Assembly (NCBI GenBank): GCA_023391395.1
Contig: JAEWBA010000062.1
Location: 1-7,178, forward strand
Direction: 5' to 3'
DNA length: 7,178 nucleotides
Source: Pseudomonadota bacterium
GTDB lineage: Bacteria > Pseudomonadota > Gammaproteobacteria > Burkholderiales > Burkholderiaceae_D
Position numbers and translations under genes: made by a program
Shown: piece by piece, positions 1 through 6,236 of the stretch
Layout: the number at the start of each line of letters is the position of its first letter
Position numbering within the stretch: the stretch's first letter is position 1
The notes under the pieces: generated by a model
What the model was told of the DNA's origin: nothing
What the model saw: the letters and a program-made list of their open reading frames with translations, nothing else
Database searches by the model: none

Positions 1-2413
1 GTGAGGAATAACCGGTGCCGAAGTCATCCACCAGCAGCTTGATGCCGAGCGCCTCGAGAGCTTCGAGCTCGGCACCCACCACCTGATCCTCGCCCATCAT
101 GCAGGATTCCGTCAGCTCGATCTCGAGCAGCGAGGAGGCAATGCCGTACTCGGCCATGCAGGAAGAGAACAGGGTGTGCAGGGTACCGTGGTTGAACTGG
201 CGCGGCGATACGTTGATGGAAACCGGAACCAGTGCCAGACCCTCGGCTTGCCACTGGGCCAACTGGGCACACACCTTTCTCGTTACCAGCTCCCCCAAGG
301 CGACGATGAGACCTGTCTCCTCGGCCAGCGGAATGAAGTCCAGGGGGGAAACCAGCCCGCGCTCGGGATGCTGCCAGCGCACCAGCGCTTCCATGCCGCG
401 CAATTCGCCGCTGAAGGTATCGACGCGCGGCTGATAGTGCAGCATGAACTGGTCGGCATCGATGGCCTTGCGCAGCGCCTGCTCCTTGTTCAGCCGAATC
501 AGCAATTCCTGAGAGAAGCGCGCTTGGTAAAACTGGTAATTGGCCTTGCCGCTCGCCTTGGCCGCATACATGGCAATGTCGGCATGCTTGAGCAGGGTTT
601 CATGGTCTTCGCCGTCCTCCGGGAACAGGCTGATGCCGATCGAGGCGTGGACCCGGTGCGCGCTGCCATCCGAAAGCACGAGCGGCTCATCGAACATCCG
701 GATCAGTCGCTCGGCGACCGGGATGACTTCTTCCGCAGTACCGATGTCTTCCAGGATCAGGGTGAACTCGTCGCCACCCAGGCGCACCACGCTGTCGCGT
801 GGCCGGATCACCGACTTGAGCCGCGCCGCCACGGCGCGCAGCAGCTCGTCTCCGGCGGCATGGCCCTGGGTGTCGTTGACGTTCTTGAAATCGTCCAGGT
901 CGACGAACAGCAAGGCCAGCCTGAAGCCCTTGGTCCTCGCATTGTGGATCGCCACGGGCAGGTAATTCATGGCCCAGTGGCGGTTGGGCAGGGCCGTCAC
1001 GGCATCGGCATTGGCCAGGTCGGACAAGGCTTGCTCGTGCGCCTTGGCTTCGGACACATCGCGCAAGGTCACCGCCAGGCCGTCGCCCGAACGCACCAGG
1101 CGGCGATGCACCCAGCTCGCGCGCAGCGAACTGTGCTCCGAGACCTTGAATTCATCTTCGTAATACCCCGTTTCCAGTGCCGAGCGGAAGATGCCGATGA
1201 CGGTTGAGGTGTAATCATCGGAGGGAAATAGATCCCTCAGCGTGCGGCCGATCAATTCTTTTCGCGTCATGCCATAGTAGGCCGCTCCGCGCTCGTTGCA
1301 ATCTTCAACCAGGAAATCCACGACATAGCCGTTGCGGTCGCGCAGGGCGTGCACCATGTAGAAACCGTCGCGCGCCCCATCGGTGGCAAGCCGATAAGTG
1401 GCCTTCACCAGCTCGGCCTGTTGCTTGCGCCAGGCCATGCGGGTAGAAAAGAATATGCCGGCTGCGGCGGCGAGGATCAGCAGTGCCGTGGCGGCGATGC
1501 CGAGGTTCAGGTAATCGCGTGCCTTGGCTTCGTGCGCCGCGAAAATCTCCCGTTCCGCCAGGCCAACGATGGAGATCAGCGGATAGCTGTCCAAGGCATG
1601 CCAGGCCACGATGCGGGGCCGCTCATCGGTGAAATCCTTTCCGGGCAAACTCACAACGCCATGCTGTGCCGGGAAGGTGGGCCTGGTGCGGAACAGCGTG
1701 GGAAGATCGCGCATGTTGCTTCCCGTTTTGGAGACCAGCAGGGGACCGTCGCTGCGCGCTACCGCCAGGAAGTCATCTCTGCCGAGGCTGGCTTCATCCG
1801 TGAATGCCGCAAGATAGTCGGGCTCGGTCGACACGACGATGACGCCGGCGAAGGAGCCGTCGGCGGCGTCAAGCCGGCGCGTGAAGCGGATCAGTAGCTT
1901 CCCGGTACGCAGTCCGACGATGGGTTCGCTGATCCGCAGCCCTAGCCCGGGATCGGCCTGATGGGCGCGGAAATACCGGCGTCCGCTCAGATTGGGGCCC
2001 CCCTGCGTTCCCGGAATCGTGCTGGCGACCCGCTGTCCCTGGCGGTCGAGGATCGTGATATAGAGCTGCCCCGAATCCGGGTAGAGGCCGGCAGCGACTT
2101 GCTTGGCAAGATCGAGCTGGCTGCCCGATTCGTTCCAGTAGTAGTTGAGGTTGAGCATGATCTGGTCGATCTGCTCGACCGAGCGTATCAGCTGGGCAGC
2201 ATAGGCCTTGGATCGGGCCGTCGCTTCCTTGAACGCTTCCGAACGCAGGGCGGCGCGATCCGCATCCAGCTTGGAAAGGATCGCTCCCCATACCGCGAGG
2301 GCCGCCATGGCGCATGCGAGCGCCCAGGCGGCGATTCTGAACAGGTCGGCCCGCACGAAACCCATTGTTCTGCGGAAGCGGGCAAGGCAATTTCGGCTGC
2401 CGGGTGTCGCCAT
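1..2413 (-). CDS. Membrane-bound PDC/Cache sensor - PAS - GGDEF - EAL c-di-GMP signalling protein (3' end beyond window)
   Basis: Seen: an open minus-strand frame of 804 complete codons that runs off the left edge. Two hydrophobic segments (about residues 24-46 and 302-322) bracket a roughly 255-residue extracytoplasmic region. That region carries the RRYFRAH (145-151) and DGSFAGVIVVS (185-195) signatures typical of PDC/dCache sensors of diguanylate cyclases. A PAS domain follows (about 338-452). The GGDEF domain has ALPNR ending at 478, DLDDFK from 505, an RxxD inhibitory site (R537/D540) and an intact GGDEF at 546-550. The EAL domain has EAL at 675-677, SINVSPRQF at 732-740, EIELTES at 764-770 and DDFGTGYSS at 796-804, where the window ends. 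Known of the families: GGDEF makes c-di-GMP from two GTP, and EAL hydrolyses it to pGpG. Inferred: an inner-membrane, possibly bifunctional enzyme controlling the motile/sessile switch. The ATG at 2413 is the first start after the in-frame stop at 2492-2494 and has AAGGAA 9 nt upstream. M17 is a less likely start. I saw no clear sigma-70 promoter in the 131-bp gap upstream. Confidence 0.95.
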   Translation of the reverse strand, partial: MATPGSRNCLARFRRTMGFVRADLFRIAAWALACAMAALAVWGAILSKLDADRAALRSEAFKEATARSKAYAAQLIRSVEQIDQIMLNLNYYWNESGSQLDLAKQVAAGLYPDSGQLYITILDRQGQRVASTIPGTQGGPNLSGRRYFRAHQADPGLGLRISEPIVGLRTGKLLIRFTRRLDAADGSFAGVIVVSTEPDYLAAFTDEASLGRDDFLAVARSDGPLLVSKTGSNMRDLPTLFRTRPTFPAQHGVVSLPGKDFTDERPRIVAWHALDSYPLISIVGLAEREIFAAHEAKARDYLNLGIAATALLILAAAAGIFFSTRMAWRKQQAELVKATYRLATDGARDGFYMVHALRDRNGYVVDFLVEDCNERGAAYYGMTRKELIGRTLRDLFPSDDYTSTVIGIFRSALETGYYEDEFKVSEHSSLRASWVHRRLVRSGDGLAVTLRDVSEAKAHEQALSDLANADAVTALPNRHWAMNYLPVAIHNARTKGFRLALLFVDLDDFKNVNDTQGHAAGDELLRAVAARLKSVIRPRDSVVRLGGDEFTLILEDIGTAEEVIPVAERLIRMFDEPLVLSDGSAHRVHASIGISLFPEDGEDHETLLKHADIAMYAAKASGKANYQFYQARFSQELLIRLNKEQALRKAIDADQFMLHYQPRVDTFSGELRGMEALVRWQHPERGLVSPLDFIPLAEETGLIVALGELVTRKVCAQLAQWQAEGLALVPVSINVSPRQFNHGTLHTLFSSCMAEYGIASSLLEIELTESCMMGEDQVVGAELEALEALGIKLLVDDFGTGYSS

Positions 2414-2422
2414 TCTGCGGTA

Positions 2423-2428
2423 TTCCTT
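2423..2428 (-). promoter_or_regulatory. Ribosome binding site of the GGDEF-EAL gene
   Basis: The minus strand reads AAGGAA, 9 nt before the ATG at 2413. It supports that start over the internal ATG at codon 17. No ATG, GTG or TTG lies in frame between it and the upstream stop at 2492-2494. Confidence 0.6.
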
Positions 2429-2544
2429 GTCTGAATGAGTCGCAAAGTGGGGTACGGCTCGGGGCGAAGAGGTAATACGACAAGGAAAATGTTACCACAC
2501 GGCAATTTTTCTATCACTTTTAGGTTACATGCACCCCTGTCCGA

Positions 2545-3102
2545 TCAGGTATCGCGCCGCCTGTCCTTTTCCCACAGGACGTCGCCCTGGCCGGCATAGC
2601 GGTTCAGTACGCGGGCCAGGACGAATAGCAGATCCGATAGGCGATTCATGTACTGCCGGGGCGCGTCGTTCAGGGTTTCACTTTTGCCGAGCGTCACAAT
2701 GGAGCGCTCACCACGGCGGCAAATGGTGCGGCATACATGGGCCAGCGCGGCAGCGCGCGTACCGGCCGGCAGGATGAAATCCTTCAGTGGCGGCAGGTCG
2801 GCATTGTATTTTTCCAATAGCCGGTCCAGGCGGGCCACATGCGACTGCGCAATCATCGTGTAGCCGGGGATGCACAATTCGCCGCCCAGGTCGAACAAGT
2901 CGTGCTGGATCGAAATCAATTCCTCGCGCAGCGCGGCCGGCAGGTCTTCGCACAGCAGCAGGCCGATGTGGGAATTGAGTTCGTCCACCTCGCCGATGGC
3001 ATGTATGCGCAGGCTATCCTTGCCAATGCGGCTGCCGTCGCCCAGGCCGGTGCTGCCGTCGTCGCCGGTGCGGGTCGCGATTTTGGAAAGTCGGTTGCCC
3101 AT
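2545..3102 (-). CDS. pduO: PduO-type cob(I)alamin adenosyltransferase (ATP:corrinoid adenosyltransferase)
   Basis: A 185-residue protein, normal length for the PduO/MMAB family. Known function: transfers the 5'-deoxyadenosyl group of ATP to cob(I)alamin to give adenosylcobalamin (EC 2.5.1.17) in the cytoplasm, usually as a trimer. Seen: the N-terminal ATP-binding motif TRTGDDGSTGL (10-20), GEVDELNS (37-44), DFILPAG (108-114), CRTICRRGER (124-133) and YMNRLSDLLFVLAR (151-164). R125, R129, E132 and N153 match the spacing of the Arg-Arg-Glu-Asn cluster in characterised PduO enzymes, and F109 matches the corrinoid-side Phe. The frame stays open upstream to an ATG at 3216. The ATG at 3102 is chosen because the family begins at this point and an AGGAGG lies 4 nt before it. 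The gene is divergent from the flavoenzyme series and 131 bp upstream of the GGDEF-EAL gene on the same strand. It is unrelated to the CobA/BtuR-type adenosyltransferase; pduO is used here as the family name. Its B12-dependent client enzyme is not in the window. Confidence 0.95.
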   Translation of the reverse strand: MGNRLSKIATRTGDDGSTGLGDGSRIGKDSLRIHAIGEVDELNSHIGLLLCEDLPAALREELISIQHDLFDLGGELCIPGYTMIAQSHVARLDRLLEKYNADLPPLKDFILPAGTRAAALAHVCRTICRRGERSIVTLGKSETLNDAPRQYMNRLSDLLFVLARVLNRYAGQGDVLWEKDRRRDT

Positions 3103-3106
3103 GTCT

Positions 3107-3112
3107 CCTCCT
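3107..3112 (-). promoter_or_regulatory. Strong Shine-Dalgarno of the adenosyltransferase gene
   Basis: The minus strand reads AGGAGG followed by AGAC and then ATG (3102), giving a 4-nt spacing. It is a perfect Shine-Dalgarno core and fixes the start at 3102, ruling out the 38-codon N-terminal extension that the open frame would allow. Confidence 0.85.
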
Positions 3113-3199
3113 GAGGTATCGGAATCGGGGCCAGCATACGGCAAAAAGGTCCGCCATGCCCATCCGGCAGTGCCATCCCTGCCGTTTTCGCGACCGGAG

Positions 3200-3205
3200 T
3201 AGAAT
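3200..3205 (+). promoter_or_regulatory. Candidate -10 box for the D-lactate dehydrogenase-like gene
   Basis: TAGAAT matches the sigma-70 -10 consensus at five of six positions and lies 22 nt before the ATG at 3228. This would give a 5' leader of roughly 15 nt containing the GGAG ribosome binding site. No good -35 hexamer is visible at 16-18 nt; the best nearby match, CTGCCG at 3179-3184, has only a 15-nt spacer. The call is tentative. Confidence 0.3.
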
Positions 3206-3217
3206 CGAATGGTCATT

Positions 3218-3221
3218 GGAG
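3218..3221 (+). promoter_or_regulatory. Ribosome binding site of the D-lactate dehydrogenase-like gene
   Basis: GGAG lies 6 nt upstream of the ATG at 3228. It favours that start over the in-frame ATG at 3156, whose extra 24 residues look like translated intergenic DNA (Arg- and Cys-rich, no family resemblance). Confidence 0.65.
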
Positions 3222-3227
3222 AATCAC

Positions 3228-4637
3228 ATGAATCACAGCGCGCCTTCCCTCACCGCGAAGCGACCGGTGCCGCAGGCCTTGTTATCGGAATTGCAGAGCC
3301 TCTTCGGCGAACGCTTCTCGACCACGCAAGCCATGCGCGAGCAGCACGGGCGGGACGAATCGTCCTACGACCCGATGCCGCCGGATGCCGTAGTGTTTGC
3401 CCAGTCCACCGAGGAGGTGTCGGATATCGCCAGACTGTGCGCCTCATTCGAGGTGCCGATGATTGCCTACGGCACCGGCACTTCGCTGGAAGGCCATGTG
3501 CTGGCGCTGCAGGGCGGCATCACCATCGACTTGTCGCAGATGAACCAGGTGGTGGCGGTCCATCCTGAAGACCTGACGGTGACGGTCCAGGCTGGCGTCA
3601 CGCGCAAACAGCTCAATCAGGAACTGAAGGATACCGGCCTGTTCTTTCCCATCGATCCGGGGGCCGATGCTTCGCTCGGCGGCATGGCCGCCACCCGGGC
3701 CTCGGGGACCAATGCCGTGCGTTACGGCACCATGCGCGAGAACGTGCTGGCGCTGACGGTGGTGATGGCGGATGGCCGCATCATCAAGACCGGCACCCGC
3801 GCCCGAAAATCCTCCGCCGGCTACGACCTGACCCGGGTCTTTGTCGGCAGCGAGGGCACGCTGGGCATCATCACGGAAGTCACGCTGCGCATCTATCCAC
3901 AACCGGAAGCCATCTCGGCGGCCGTGTGTTCCTTTCCCACGACCGCCGGCGCAGTCAATGCCGTGATCCAAACCATCCAGCTCGGCGTGCCGGTGGCGCG
4001 CGTCGAATTCCTCGACCGTCACGGCGTGCGCGCCATCAATGCCTACGACAAGCTCGGCTTGCCGGAAACGCCGCTATTGCTGTTTGAATTCCACGGCAGC
4101 GAACAAGGCGTGCGCGAACAGGCGGAACTAGTACAGGAGATTGCCGGGGAACACGGCGCCACCGGCTTTGAATGGGCGACCCGCCCGGAAGACCGCTCGC
4201 GTCTGTGGAGCGCACGCCACAATGCCTTGTTCGCCGCGCGCCAGATGCGGCCGGGGACGCGCGCCATCTCCACCGATTGCTGCGTGCCGATTTCGCGCCT
4301 TGCCGAATGCATACTCGACACCGATGCCGACTGCGAAAAGAATGGACTTTACTATTCCATCATCGGCCATGTCGGCGATGGCAATTTCCATGTCGTGATG
4401 CTGGTCGATCCGGAGGATCCCGAGGACCTCGCCCGAGCCGAAGGCGTGAATGCGCGCATGGTTGCGCGGGCAATCGCCATGGACGGCACCTGTACAGGCG
4501 AGCATGGGGTCGGCATGCACAAGATGGATTTCCTGGTGCAGGAGCACGGCGAGGCAGCCATCGACGTGATGCGTACCCTGAAGCATGCTTTTGATCCGAA
4601 GAATCTCCTCAACCCGGGCAAAGTCCTGCGTTGGTGA
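3228..4637 (+). CDS. FAD-binding oxidoreductase, D-lactate dehydrogenase (cytochrome)/D-2-hydroxyacid dehydrogenase family
   Basis: A 469-residue flavoprotein. Seen: an N-terminal FAD_binding_4 (PCMH/VAO-type) domain at about 55-190, with the pyrophosphate loop GTGTSLEGH (82-90), DPGADASLGGM (143-153) and a downstream VGSEGTLGIITEV. The C-terminal FAD-oxidase domain has HVGDGNFH (381-388), the family's metal/substrate-binding His motif, TGEHGVG (423-429), and the closing FDPKNLLNPGK. Known of the family (yeast DLD1, mammalian LDHD, bacterial FAD-linked D-LDH): oxidation of D-lactate or another D-2-hydroxyacid to the 2-oxoacid, with electrons passed to cytochrome c or the quinone pool (EC 1.1.2.4 type). 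The GTGTSLEGH loop and compact length fit this branch better than GlcD, which is encoded next and has a different loop. No signal peptide or membrane segment is evident. The gene is 90 bp upstream of glcD on the same strand, divergent from the adenosyltransferase. The exact substrate cannot be read from sequence; a second glycolate- or 2-hydroxyglutarate-type activity is possible. Confidence 0.9.
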   Translation: MNHSAPSLTAKRPVPQALLSELQSLFGERFSTTQAMREQHGRDESSYDPMPPDAVVFAQSTEEVSDIARLCASFEVPMIAYGTGTSLEGHVLALQGGITIDLSQMNQVVAVHPEDLTVTVQAGVTRKQLNQELKDTGLFFPIDPGADASLGGMAATRASGTNAVRYGTMRENVLALTVVMADGRIIKTGTRARKSSAGYDLTRVFVGSEGTLGIITEVTLRIYPQPEAISAAVCSFPTTAGAVNAVIQTIQLGVPVARVEFLDRHGVRAINAYDKLGLPETPLLLFEFHGSEQGVREQAELVQEIAGEHGATGFEWATRPEDRSRLWSARHNALFAARQMRPGTRAISTDCCVPISRLAECILDTDADCEKNGLYYSIIGHVGDGNFHVVMLVDPEDPEDLARAEGVNARMVARAIAMDGTCTGEHGVGMHKMDFLVQEHGEAAIDVMRTLKHAFDPKNLLNPGKVLRW

Positions 4638-4647
4638 TGCAAGGACC

Positions 4648-4683
4648 GCGGCGGGCAGGGAAGCAGTAAAAACTGTTCGCCGC
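4648..4683 (+). terminator. Hairpin after the D-lactate dehydrogenase-like gene (terminator or mRNA 3'-end structure, no U-tract)
   Basis: An inverted repeat begins 11 nt after the stop codon. GCGGCGGGCAG (4648-4658) pairs with CTGTTCGCCGC (4673-4683): 11 consecutive pairs, two of them G-U, around a 14-nt A-rich loop. No run of T follows, so it is not a canonical intrinsic terminator. It could stabilise the upstream mRNA end, slow RNA polymerase, or partly separate this gene from glcD. The pairing is seen directly; the role is inference. Confidence 0.35.
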
Positions 4684-4715
4684 CACGCATATCCAATCGG
4701 TCCCGCGTTTTTCGC

Positions 4716-4721
4716 TACACT
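4716..4721 (+). promoter_or_regulatory. Candidate -10 box directly before glcD
   Basis: TACACT matches the -10 consensus TATAAT at four of six positions and ends 6 nt before the glcD ATG at 4728. If used, transcription would begin at or next to the start codon. No convincing -35 element is present at 16-18 nt (CCAATC at 4693-4698 is poor). The call is tentative. Confidence 0.3.
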
Positions 4722-4727
4722 GCGCCC

Positions 4728-6227
4728 ATGCCCGATACCTCCAGCATGAATCCCGCATTGCCATTTTCTCCATCGCGTCAGCGCGAGCTGGTAACGGCGG
4801 TGCGCGCCGTCCTGCCGCCAGGGTGCGTCCTGTTCGAGGAAGAGGACACGCGGCCCTACGAGTGCGATGGCTTGTCGGCTTACCGGCAACTGCCCATGGT
4901 AGTGGCGCTGCCGGAAACCGAAGCGCAGATCGTCGACATCATGCGCGTTTGCCGCGATTTGCAGGTGCCTATCGTGCCGCGCGGCGCCGGCACGGGACTG
5001 TCCGGCGGTGCCATGCCAATCGCGGATGGTCTGGTGTTGTCCACCGCCAAGCTCAAGCGCATCCTCCATCTCGATCCGCATGCCCGTACCGCGGTCGTGC
5101 AGCCGGGCGTGCGCAATCTTGCCATTTCGGAAGCGGCCGCGCCGTACGGCTTGTATTACGCGCCCGATCCTTCTTCGCAAATTGCTTGCACCATAGGAGG
5201 CAATGTCGCGGAGAATTCCGGCGGCGTGCATTGCCTTAAGTACGGGCTGACCGTGCATAACGTCTTGCGTGTGCGCATGGTCACCAGCGAAGGTGAAGTG
5301 GTGGAGCTGGGCAGCGGCGCGCCGGATGCGCCAGGCTTCGACCTGCTGGCACTTGCCATCGGCTCCGAGGGCATGTTGGGCGTGGTGACGGAAGTGACCG
5401 TGAAACTGGTGCCCAAGCCGCAGGCGGCACGCGTCATCATGGCGTCCTTCGACGATGTGGCATGCGGCGGCGATGCGGTGGCCCAAGTGATCGCGGCCGG
5501 CATCATTCCGGCCGGACTGGAAATGATGGACAAGACCTCATCGCGCATGGTCGAGCCCTTCGTCAAGGCTGGCTACGACACCGAGGCGGAGGCGATCCTG
5601 CTGTGCGAGTCCGACGGCACGCCCGATGAAGTCGAGGACGAGATCGCACGCATGAGCGCCGTGTTGAAAGAGGCTGGCGCAACAGCCATCGCGGTTTCGC
5701 GTGACGAGGCCGAGCGTCACCGCTTCTGGTCCGGCCGCAAGAATGCCTTCCCGGCCGCGGGGCGCATCTCCCCTGACTATTACTGCATGGACGGCACGAT
5801 TCCGCGCAAGCGGCTGGCCGATGTCCTGCTGCGCATCGCCGAGATGGAAGGCCGATACGGGCTGCGCTGCGCCAACGTATTCCATGCCGGCGACGGCAAT
5901 CTGCATCCCTTGATCCTGTTCGATGCCAATGTCCCCGGTGAATTCGAACGCGCCGAAGCCTTCGGCGCCGAGATCCTGGAGTTGTGCGTGGAAGTCGGCG
6001 GCACCATCACCGGCGAGCACGGAGTGGGCATCGAAAAAATCAATTCCATGTGCGTGCAATTCTCGCCGCAGGAGCGCGAGACCTTCTTCGCCGTCAAGCG
6101 TGCTTTCGATCCGGCTTTTCTCCTCAATCCCGACAAGGCAATCCCGACCCTGCACCGTTGTGCCGAGTACGGGAGGATGCATGTGAAGCGCGGACAGATG
6201 AAGTTCGCCGACTTGCCCCGCTTCTAG
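4728..6227 (+). CDS. glcD: Glycolate oxidase, FAD-linked subunit GlcD
   Basis: A 499-residue protein, the usual GlcD length. Known function: catalytic flavin subunit of the membrane-associated GlcDEF glycolate dehydrogenase, which oxidises glycolate to glyoxylate (and D-lactate more slowly) with electrons going to the respiratory chain (EC 1.1.99.14). Seen: a FAD_binding_4 domain at about 55-195 with PRGAGTGLSGGA (84-95), DPSSQIACTIGGNVAENSGG (146-165) and a GSEGMLG motif. The FAD-oxidase C-terminal domain has HAGDGNLH (386-393) and TGEHGVG (428-434), plus the FDPAFLLNPDK closing motif. A basic C-terminal tail (CAEYGRMHVKRG) follows, as is common in betaproteobacterial GlcD. glcE follows after 9 nt, which confirms the identity. 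The start is uncertain: neither the ATG at 4728 nor the in-frame ATG at 4746 (codon 7) has a Shine-Dalgarno. All catalytic motifs are present and no frameshift is seen. Confidence 0.95.
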   Translation: MPDTSSMNPALPFSPSRQRELVTAVRAVLPPGCVLFEEEDTRPYECDGLSAYRQLPMVVALPETEAQIVDIMRVCRDLQVPIVPRGAGTGLSGGAMPIADGLVLSTAKLKRILHLDPHARTAVVQPGVRNLAISEAAAPYGLYYAPDPSSQIACTIGGNVAENSGGVHCLKYGLTVHNVLRVRMVTSEGEVVELGSGAPDAPGFDLLALAIGSEGMLGVVTEVTVKLVPKPQAARVIMASFDDVACGGDAVAQVIAAGIIPAGLEMMDKTSSRMVEPFVKAGYDTEAEAILLCESDGTPDEVEDEIARMSAVLKEAGATAIAVSRDEAERHRFWSGRKNAFPAAGRISPDYYCMDGTIPRKRLADVLLRIAEMEGRYGLRCANVFHAGDGNLHPLILFDANVPGEFERAEAFGAEILELCVEVGGTITGEHGVGIEKINSMCVQFSPQERETFFAVKRAFDPAFLLNPDKAIPTLHRCAEYGRMHVKRGQMKFADLPRF

Positions 6228-6236
6228 CGCACGGCC

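Noticed and set aside
176..1207. Plus-strand open frame (343 codons) opposite the GGDEF-EAL gene
   Set aside because: It is a shadow of the minus-strand frame, which carries intact GGDEF and EAL motifs across the same interval.
1869..2498. Minus-strand open frame (209 codons) overlapping the N-terminal part of the sensor gene in another frame
   Set aside because: The true frame starts at 2413 with a ribosome binding site, a transmembrane segment and a PDC signature. This alternative is Arg/Pro/Gly-rich with no domain.
2483..2512. Possible sigma-70 promoter (TTGCCG) upstream of the GGDEF-EAL gene on the minus strand
   Set aside because: No acceptable -10 hexamer lies 16-18 nt downstream, so I do not call a promoter.
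2562..2580. Small inverted repeat (CCTGT / ACAGG) near the end of the adenosyltransferase gene
   Set aside because: It is only five base pairs, lies inside coding sequence, and has no T-tract on the relevant strand.
3103..3216. 38-codon N-terminal extension of the adenosyltransferase
   Set aside because: The family begins at MGNRLSKIATRTGDDG, and the ATG at 3102 has a perfect AGGAGG 4 nt upstream. The extension is translated intergenic DNA.
3156..3227. 24-codon N-terminal extension of the D-LDH-like protein
   Set aside because: It has no family resemblance, no ribosome binding site before the ATG at 3156, and would include the candidate -10 box. The ATG at 3228 has GGAG at a good distance.
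4128..5486. Long minus-strand open frame (452 codons) opposite the D-LDH-like gene and glcD
   Set aside because: It spans two unrelated reading frames and an intergenic gap, is rich in His/Arg/Gly with no motif, and is explained by GC-biased codon use on the plus strand.
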